A DNA stretch of 17,223 bases, taken from contig NAOQ01000214.1 of the NCBI GenBank assembly GCA_002751075.1, positions 2,177-19,399 of the forward strand. The letters run 5' to 3'. This document shows, in pieces, positions 10,998-17,223 of this stretch (position 1 is its first letter; the number at the start of each line of letters is the position of its first letter). The stretch is from Ichthyophonus hoferi. Taxonomy: Eukaryota; Opisthokonta; Ichthyosporea; Ichthyophonida; Ichthyophonidae. The position numbers and the translations under genes are program-made. The notes under the pieces are model-generated. The model worked only from the letters and a program-made list of their open reading frames with translations, was not told where the DNA came from and did no database searches.

Positions 10998-11689
10998 ATT
11001 GGAAATAAAACTGGTATTTTTAATGCCAAGTTCTCTTTGTATTAATCCAGACTATTATTTCTAGTTTATGATAAGTTAATGCTCAGCTGAATTTCTCGTG
11101 GAAATCCTGCTCCCGAACTATGGTAAGTGAATTTTTTTACATTTTGCTTGGTATTGTCTGTTTATATAAAAACTATAATCTATATCAGAATGTGGATAAA
11201 CAGTAATAGTGTCGTATTTTGGAAGACAAACAATACAAGACTCCATTAGTTGACTGTCTAGGAAAGTATCTGGGGTATAAACTATAACTTCTTTTGAAAC
11301 GGCAAGAATAATATTAGATCAATATATATATATGGATTTTCATGTCACTATTATTTATATATTGTGCCTTTTGTTTAAAAGAAGTTGAAGTTTATAACCC
11401 AGATATTTTTCTAGACTTCCAAATAGTTCAGTTCGGTTTTGCTCATCCTACTGAAAATAGCACTATAATTATTTATCCATATTTTAATATAGACCGTAGT
11501 TATAATGTACACAGCACATCAGCAGGTTAAACGGCAAAAGCTTTATTTAACATAGCTTGGAAGCATGGACACCAAGAGAGGTTAAGTTGAGCACTAAATT
11601 ATCAGTTACCTGAAGATAATGGTTTAGATCTATACACCACACCAATACAAACAGAACTTTACAATAGAAATATTAATTTTATTTCCAAT
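10998..11689. repeat. Large foldback inverted repeat, MITE-like (about 690 bases)
   Basis: The left arm, about 10998-11318, is the imperfect reverse complement of the right arm, about 11354-11689, around a short A/T-rich centre. Anchors at constant coordinate sums confirm this: 10998-11010 with 11677-11689, 11028-11043 with 11644-11659, 11256-11260 with 11412-11416, and 11288-11300 with about 11372-11384. Between the outer and middle anchors the sum shifts by about 15 bases, so small gaps are present. Aligned pieces are about 80-85 percent identical by hand count. The outer edge is sharp because similarity stops beyond ATTGG/CCAAT. No clear target-site duplication and no transposase are visible. 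It is either an old non-autonomous foldback/MITE or a local inverted duplication; a transcript would fold into a long hairpin. Confidence 0.8.
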
Positions 11690-11699
11690 TTATTTATTT

Positions 11700-12060
11700 T
11701 AAAAAATCAATAAAATCGCATGTAATAAAAAGTCATATTTACACAACTATAATAAGTACCATTTGCCCAGAGATGCTTTATATATTAATAGTTTAGTCCA
11801 GTATACCAATACAGTTGCCTTCATGTTTCTCCATCTCAACAGGAAAGTGTAACTGTAGTTTTTCATACAAATATTAATCATTTAGCTATTAAATAATGTC
11901 CGTTTTTTATTATTAAAAACAATCTAAAAGAATATATCAAGTTTGAATTATTGTTTCAAAAAGTATTATCATAGAGTTCGAAATAAAAACATAGAATTTC
12001 AAGAATAAAGATTCTTCATAAAAGATGTTATAACTATTATAGTGATTTTGCATCTTATTT
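11700..12060. other. AT-rich stretch without a gene
   Basis: No exon or repeat that I can support. It lies between the foldback repeat and the coding-like block on the minus strand. Confidence 0.5.
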
Positions 12061-12061
12061 A

Positions 12062-12316
12062 ACATCATTTTTTAGTATAGCAATCTGTAGTAGTTTTATT
12101 GACTTGACCATAAGCTCTGGAGTCTTCAATTGGTTTTTTATATTTACCCATATAAATTTTTTCTTCTAAGTGTTGCAAAGTCTCTTCATTCAGTTTATTA
12201 GGAACTATCTAGTTTTTAACACGATTCTTTTGCTGCCAGAGGAGTCTGTGGAGCTGCCCACTTATATGTGTTACTGCATTTGCATTTCTACGTAATTGCA
12301 CCCAGTGCAAAAACAA
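12062..12316 (-). pseudogene. Unidentified coding-like block, interrupted
   Basis: One minus-strand frame reads like protein across about 80 codons: VQLRRNANAVTHISGQL and LHRLLWQQKNRVKN, then a TAG, then LNEETLQHLEEKIYMGKYKK and IEDSRAYGQVNKTTTDCYT to a TGA. Residue use is balanced (charged, aromatic, few runs), unlike the Phe/Ile/Lys noise of neighbouring frames. Just upstream, at about 12407-12335, a pyrimidine-rich acceptor (ending TTTTATATAG) opens another frame with FDTYGNIPNNNYYSYH, in a different phase. I do not recognise the protein. It may be a decayed gene copy, or a last exon starting right after the TAG (which ends in AG and could be an acceptor, though pyrimidine-poor). Chance cannot be excluded. 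Confidence 0.35.
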
Positions 12317-12653
12317 TATACTAAGTTACTAACGTATCCTATTGGGGTACATGGTAGCTATAATAGTTATTGTTTGGAATATTTCCATAGGTGTCAAAAG
12401 CAAGAGATTTTTCTATATAAAAAAAAACCATACAAACCATATGATTAGGTTTCAATCTGCGCATAGGCCTGCATGATTGAGCTTCATATCAGTAGATAAT
12501 AATTTGCTTTACAATTCTGTAGTATTTACTGGGGATTCCGAATAACTATAAATTAACCTAATAATGAATTGTATTATTATAAATTACACATTTACATCTC
12601 AATTCATGTAAAACAGAGACATTTTTGCTACATTTATTTTATATGATAAGTGT

Positions 12654-12659
12654 TTTATT
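12654..12659 (-). terminator. Possible poly(A) signal AATAAA
   Basis: AATAAA on the minus strand, about 110 bases beyond the stop codon at 12767-12765; a second copy lies at 12633-12638. The spacing suits the end of the candidate last exon to its right. Confidence 0.35.
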
Positions 12660-12764
12660 ATTTGCTGATTGCACATAATCTTCTTATTATATATTTTTAT
12701 GTGAAGTTATGTTGTGATCTCTGCTGGCCTGGGTAGACTCCTTTTTGGGGTAAAAGAGCATGTG

Positions 12765-12992
12765 CTAATCATATTCCTCGCGGTTGTATTCTTGCTCTGT
12801 ACTACTAGACTTTGAACTTGGGGCAATGTTGTGTTGTTCACAGAGATTCTTTGAAGTGTGCTTATTACTAGAATCTGGTGAGACATGGACGCAGAATTTC
12901 TTCCTTTCTTTTATTCTTATGGATGCTGCTGTGTTGCAGTTTATGGAGATTATTTTCTTTATACCCAGTAAAGGACTGACAAGGAGTTTCAC
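12765..12992 (-). CDS. Candidate last exon of an unidentified gene
   Basis: A 75-codon minus frame starts at ATG 12992 and ends in TAG at 12767-12765. If it is an exon, the likeliest acceptor is AACACAG ending at 12929, leaving 2 bases plus 53 codons. The encoded tail is hydrophilic: basic first (RIKERKKF), then Ser/Asn-rich (SPDSSNKHTS), then Ser/Glu-rich with an acidic end (STEQEYNREEYD), like the cytoplasmic tail of a receptor or transporter. The DNA is less AT-rich than its flanks and a poly(A) signal follows. The acceptor has a poor pyrimidine tract and a second minus frame is open over the right half, so the reading is uncertain. No upstream exon was found between here and the TtcA-like gene. 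Confidence 0.35.
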   Translation of the reverse strand: MKLLVSPLLGIKKIISINCNTAASIRIKERKKFCVHVSPDSSNKHTSKNLCEQHNIAPSSKSSSTEQEYNREEYD

Positions 12993-13039
12993 ATCTCTGT
13001 ACTGTTGTACTTACAATGAACTGTGATGTGGTATATACT

Positions 13040-14700
13040 TAACTTTATTGTTTTACAACTTGTAATCAGGGTCCAGACTAAGTCTGTATATGCTGGTTAT
13101 GTGGTTGTTGAATCAGATCAAGACTAGTTGACCACAGAGCAATTATTTGAGTTTAACATATATCTAATAGGAACTCAACATGACAATTCTGGAGCACGTT
13201 CTTAAAAACAAGTCATCCAGTGACTATTCAAATGATCATTTAGGAACTTACATATCACAAATATATCATAAATCACTAGATGTGCAGTTTAAATCCAATG
13301 ACTAACACTACTCAAAGCCATGGTAATTTTTCCCTCTAGACAGCATTCAGCATCTAGTTCTTAATTCAATACAATCAGTGATATAATTGAATCAATTAAT
13401 TCTCATTAATTAACGTCCACATCTTAACTATCGTTTGAAACTCGATTATAAACGTTTTTTAAGGTATGAAGGTTCAATTATAGATAAATAATCAATATTT
13501 TACATAAGACATTATGAATTTTTTGAATAACCACCTACTCTGAAGTTGTAGGAGCTGAAGTACTTTAATAAATCATGCCCAACTTTAGCTCAACATATTT
13601 TAAAAGGACACAAGCTACTAGACTCTGGCTACTATACGTCCTGTTCGAATCAATATAAGTTGATTTGGACATGGATATAGTCTTTTTAGAACAGTTGGTT
13701 CAATCTAGTTAGATCGGCTTAAAAAATACTTATCATTAAGAGGCATCTTAATAAAGGCAACTCAATGATTTTATCATGATTATTCACCTATAATACTCGG
13801 TAATGTACTGGTGTCTTCCAATAAAACATAAAAATATACATTTCATAGATATAAAGATGAAGAGATTGTATATCAGTTTAAGTTTAAAACAAACTGCACA
13901 TACCAGGAGGAGGACAATTAGGCTAACTCTAATGTGAAATCAATACATCTTGATTACATATGTTTTCTCAACAAACTGCTGTGTGGCTTAAAAAAAATTC
14001 ACTATCCCTCCCATGTATTGGTATTTACCAGAACATATTCTTAGAAGACATGGATGGTAAAAGTTCAGAAGTAAACGTATAAGGTGTAAAACTCTGGTTT
14101 GTTATTGGTTTAAAAAATTGATGTCACCCACGTAACGTAGGCACAATGAAAAAGCGAGTCTGGGATATACTGAATGTACTTGTAAATTTGGATATAGAAC
14201 TTCTCTAGTACCAGTAAAATAATATAGGTTTATAGCTCTAATTGCTAAAACTGCAGGGAAGTATTGCTATGTGTGAGTTTCACAATATACTTGCATAATA
14301 GGGGAGTAATCTGTAATTAATGCCACCATTTGTGAAAGTATTGTCAGTGAAAAAGATTTTGTGAAGGAATAAATGCCTGGTATTATATTTATAATTTTAC
14401 CCTACAATAGGGAATAACTGTATTGAAAATGATTTAATACACCTCTTATTGCTATATACCTATATTGATCAGCAGATAAAGTATGTATTAAAGAGAAATA
14501 TACAGAAGCATTAATTATGCCAAAGCATATCAGGTTTAAAAAAAAGTGGTATGAGCACAGCAATCAACCCAAGACAAACTCTTATTCTACACACCACCAT
14601 AATAAAATAAATATTGTCTAATAAGTACTACTGGCAATCACCTTCTGAGTAGTCCTAAATACTTGATAATACACCAAAGCTTAAACATAACTAGTGATAT
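13040..14700. other. AT-rich stretch without a gene
   Basis: No open frame of note and no exon flanked by good splice sites on either strand. It could hold short upstream exons of the candidate gene ending at 12765, but none can be supported. Confidence 0.5.
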
Positions 14701-14707
14701 ATTACAA

Positions 14708-14772
14708 TATAGTAGGGTATGGTATAGTATAGTATGTAAAGATATGGTATAGTACAGTATAGTCTAGTATAG
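14708..14772. repeat. Degenerate TATAG pentanucleotide repeat
   Basis: GGTATAG, AGTATAG and related words repeat with single-base changes over about 65 bases, downstream of the TtcA-like gene's stop codon on its strand. Confidence 0.75.
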
Positions 14773-15164
14773 ATTGGGATATGCAAACGTTTGACAGAAA
14801 TACAGGTGGCGCAAGTATAGGATATAAATAATTATTTCCTTTAATGGCATGGGATCCATAAAAAACAAAACGATATAGTTTATAATTAGGTATTTCTATA
14901 GATTGAGTGTCTAATATTATATTTGAAATCTATGTTGTACATAGCAACTAGTGTATGCTGAAAATGCTTATATGTGTCTAAGTTTTAAAAAACATTTCTG
15001 CTGATATAATTGCATCCGTTAATAATGATGCGCCAAATCTAAATAGATTAAGTAAAGATCATGCAATATCATCAGAACATTCTTAAAACAATTAAGCTCC
15101 GAAACGCTATTTTTGAAGCAAACCAAAGTACACAATAAGATAAAGTGGGAAGTGGTGGGTATTT

Positions 15165-16669
15165 TTATTCTTCGCCCAAGTCGACCTTTTCCTGTAAATA
15201 AAAACATTCACTATTAGTACGTTTCAGACGTAACCTAAGCCTATAGTAACTACTAAAATACCAGATTACAAAACTACTTGCAAGAAAAGGTGGGCGACAA
15301 TGTCTTATTAGGCGTAGTGACATTGATAAGAATGGTATATCTATTCAGATTTAAAAGGCAAACACCAATAAATAAATCATATTCCTTTGTCATTAAACAT
15401 TATATTAACAGAGTAACCGATAGTAAAAAAATCAAAATAAGTCATACATATACTAAACTTTAGCAATAAATTGTGAGAAGCAAAACAATAACGGGATAAA
15501 GTCAAGGAAATAAAAGCTAAAAAAAGAATAGAAATAGGTATTATAAAGATAATAATTCTAATTATACAGCAATGAAACCTACCTCACTCAAGTATGACAG
15601 AGCACTCTTGCCCCTTGCTCTGTCTACAGCCATTAGGGGCCTCATTGCCTGCAAGAAGGCGCACACATTATCAGGACCATGTGAAGGACTTGAACAAAAT
15701 ATAAAACATGATAGTAAACACACACAGGCCACACAATATACTATCCTTATATCACTTCATCATGGTTATAATCAACATTCACTCATCCATCACCCTTAAA
15801 TACTATACATAAATGATATGACTTATCACTCCCGCATACTACCTATGCAAACACAGAGGCGCAAACTGTTACTGTAAGTTTCAATTCTAAAATAAATAAA
15901 TACATTCTACATACCTGGAGATATGCAGGCCCAATGCACTCTCATTATCATCACATATGTATGTTGTATGTATGTATGAATGCATGTATGATAATATTTG
16001 TTTGCAGGTATGTACATATGATAGTATGTATGATAGTATTATAGTATAATTGTGTGTATGTATGTATGTATGTATGTATGAATGAATGCTAATTTGATAA
16101 TATGATAGTATACCCGATAGGATGAATGGTAGTATGTATGTACTTATGATAATCCATTGATAATGTATTCTTCAACTATCACACCAAATTAAAGCCTACG
16201 CCCAATGTATTATAGACAGAGAGCCACATTCCCCTCTCCAAATAAGGAAACATACCGTTAAGAGTGAATCAAAAATCTTGGGATGCGTGACTTCCTGGGA
16301 GGCTAACATTTGCTTCATATTATGACGCTCCTATTAAAAACATCTTATAAATACGTGCAGGATTTGTTTGTTTTAACTGCTTACAACATGTTTACTAACC
16401 TGTTGACTTTAACTTAAATTTAATGCATTAGCCCAATGAAAAAATTAACAAAAAAAGAAAGAAATGGAAAGTAATCGAGAAGGACAGAGAAGGAAGGTAA
16501 GAAAGAGCAAGAGAATGTATGACTTCATAGGCCTACACCTACAGTGGGTGCCTCAAAACAGGCAGGGCAATTCTCATTGATGATTGGTAGATGGGAAGAT
16601 TCAGCAAAGACACGAAGATCTCTTTCTCTTACATACACTAGTGGCCTGATCATTCTTAGATCTCCCGCT
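15165..16669 (-). CDS. TtcA-type PP-loop tRNA thiolase (tRNA 2-thiocytidine synthase-like), last four exons
   Basis: Exons on the minus strand: 16669-16543 (1 base plus 42 codons), 16330-16256 (25), 15648-15583 (22) and 15191-15165 (8 plus TAA). The three internal junctions are GT-AG and phase 0. The first acceptor could instead end at 16668. The 97 residues match the C-terminal part of TtcA-family enzymes: GDLRMIRPLVYVRERDLRVF, PIINENCPACFEAP with the CxxC near residues 34-37, HPKIFDSLLTAMRPLM, then a short acidic end (EKVDLGEE). In characterised bacterial TtcA, an ATP-binding PP-loop and a cysteine-held iron-sulfur cluster thiolate cytidine 32 of tRNA. The PP-loop and first cysteine pair would be in 5' exons, which I do not find here. 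The acidic tail after the MRPLM region is an extra element compared with E. coli TtcA. Family is fairly sure; substrate in this organism is inferred. Confidence 0.78.
15955..16150. repeat. TATG tetranucleotide microsatellite
   Basis: A perfect core of GTAT/TATG units at about 16051-16080 sits within a wider imperfect array of GTATG, GAATG and GATAGTAT words. It lies inside the intron between 16255 and 15649 of the TtcA-like gene. Confidence 0.85.
16440..16515. repeat. Purine (GA-rich) tract in an intron of the TtcA-like gene
   Basis: A long A/G run with few pyrimidines on the plus strand, so C/T-rich on the transcript. It lies between the donor at 16542 and the acceptor next to 16330, roughly 110-185 bases before that acceptor. 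Confidence 0.6.
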
Positions 16670-16740
16670 CTAAAAATAAATTATGTTAATATAATAGCAG
16701 TATACTTCACTTTAATACTACATACAACAACTCTCTTCAA

Positions 16741-16895
16741 GGTCGACCACTTCTAAGTTGAAGTATGGCAAGGCAGGAAGATAAACATGGAATGAGCAAA
16801 TAAAAAATGTTCTTCATGGTCCTTCTTGCCGTGGTGTGAAGGTATTCGGCATTGGCGTCTGACCTACAGAAAATCCTATTGCTTCTTTCTGGTCT
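16741..16895. other. Unidentified GC-rich patch upstream of the TtcA-like exons
   Basis: This patch is clearly less AT-rich than its surroundings and opens with the palindrome GGTCGACC. On the minus strand one frame contains RTMKN, reminiscent of the RTMKA motif that in TtcA proteins comes shortly before GDLRVIRP, but the flanking residues do not follow the family and no donor suits. It may be a short transposon remnant or a chance match. Confidence 0.3.
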
Positions 16896-17197
16896 CATTC
16901 TCTCATGATTGTCTTGCCTTCTCTTGTATTTAATTTGTGTTATTAAGTTATTAATACTAAAGACACATCTGGTCTACACTATGGTTGCCATGGCTACATA
17001 TATACATATATAGAGATAAATATGCATTCTGCTATTATCATAATTACCATTTCCTCTTTCTTTCTTTCCGTCACAGTAATAATCATTATGTTCAACATCC
17101 TGCTCTCAGTTGATATAACGAATATGGCTATGTATGTGACTAATCGTCAAAATACTTGTGGCAAAATGCTCTGTTGTAGTCATTGCTAAAGGACAGG

Positions 17198-17223
17198 AAA
17201 AAAAAAAAAAAAAAAAAAAAAAA
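17198..17223 (+). repeat. A homopolymer at the window edge
   Basis: Twenty-six A in a row run to the last base. It could be the poly(A) tail of a plus-strand retroposon, a simple homopolymer, or the point where an assembly stopped. No SINE or LINE body is recognised in the bases before it. Confidence 0.8.

Noticed and set aside
11342-11530. A 62-codon plus-strand open frame.
   Set aside because: It lies within the right arm and centre of the foldback repeat and has no recognisable domain.
13625-13660. TGTTCGAATCA, similar to a tRNA T-arm or B box.
   Set aside because: No acceptor stem, D-arm or anticodon arm can be drawn around it.
15278-15463. A 61-codon plus-strand open frame.
   Set aside because: It lies in an intron of the TtcA-like gene, is Lys/Ile/Tyr-rich as expected from AT-rich DNA, and has no domain.
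1-17223. CRISPR arrays, bacterial operons or a multi-gene defence or toxin system.
   Set aside because: No regularly spaced repeats, no operon-like coding density and no prokaryotic gene arrangement; all supported genes are intron-bearing.

Overview
The window is nuclear DNA of an animal, most likely an AT-rich marine or freshwater invertebrate. Coding DNA is broken into short exons with GT-AG junctions. Introns are about 210-610 bases, long stretches between genes hold no open frame, and the mobile DNA is a decayed Ty1/copia-type retroelement. A more exact taxon cannot be given from this sequence. By eye about two thirds of the bases are A or T, and the exons stand out as less AT-rich islands. 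All supported host genes lie on the minus strand.

Layout from left to right. (1) 1-602, perhaps to 845: the 3' end of a divergent F-type-lectin-like gene, with its stop codon at the left edge. (2) 850-5040: AT-rich DNA with no gene I can support. (3) About 5040-6716: fossil Ty1/copia pol with reverse transcriptase and RNase H parts on the plus strand. (4) 7842-9989: a complete four-exon gene I do not recognise. It encodes a 245-residue single-pass membrane protein with a probable coiled coil and a Ser/Thr-rich, basic tail. A GC-rich patch with an E-box and CCAAT boxes lies about 400 bases upstream. (5) 10998-11689: a large imperfect inverted repeat with arms of about 320-335 bases, forming a foldback or MITE-like hairpin. 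(6) 12062-12992: two coding-like blocks on the minus strand, one interrupted and one resembling a last exon followed by a poly(A) signal. (7) 15165-16669: the last four exons of a TtcA-type PP-loop tRNA thiolase gene, whose 5' part is not found in this window. (8) 16741-17223: an unidentified GC-rich patch, then AT-rich DNA ending in a 26-base A run at the window edge.

The genes do not form an obvious pathway. The lectin would act outside the cell, the TtcA-like enzyme in tRNA modification, and the membrane protein has no known role. I see no CRISPR array, rRNA or tRNA gene and no multi-gene system. The most useful results are the reconstructed four-exon gene, the TtcA-like gene in an intron-bearing animal locus, and the long foldback repeat.
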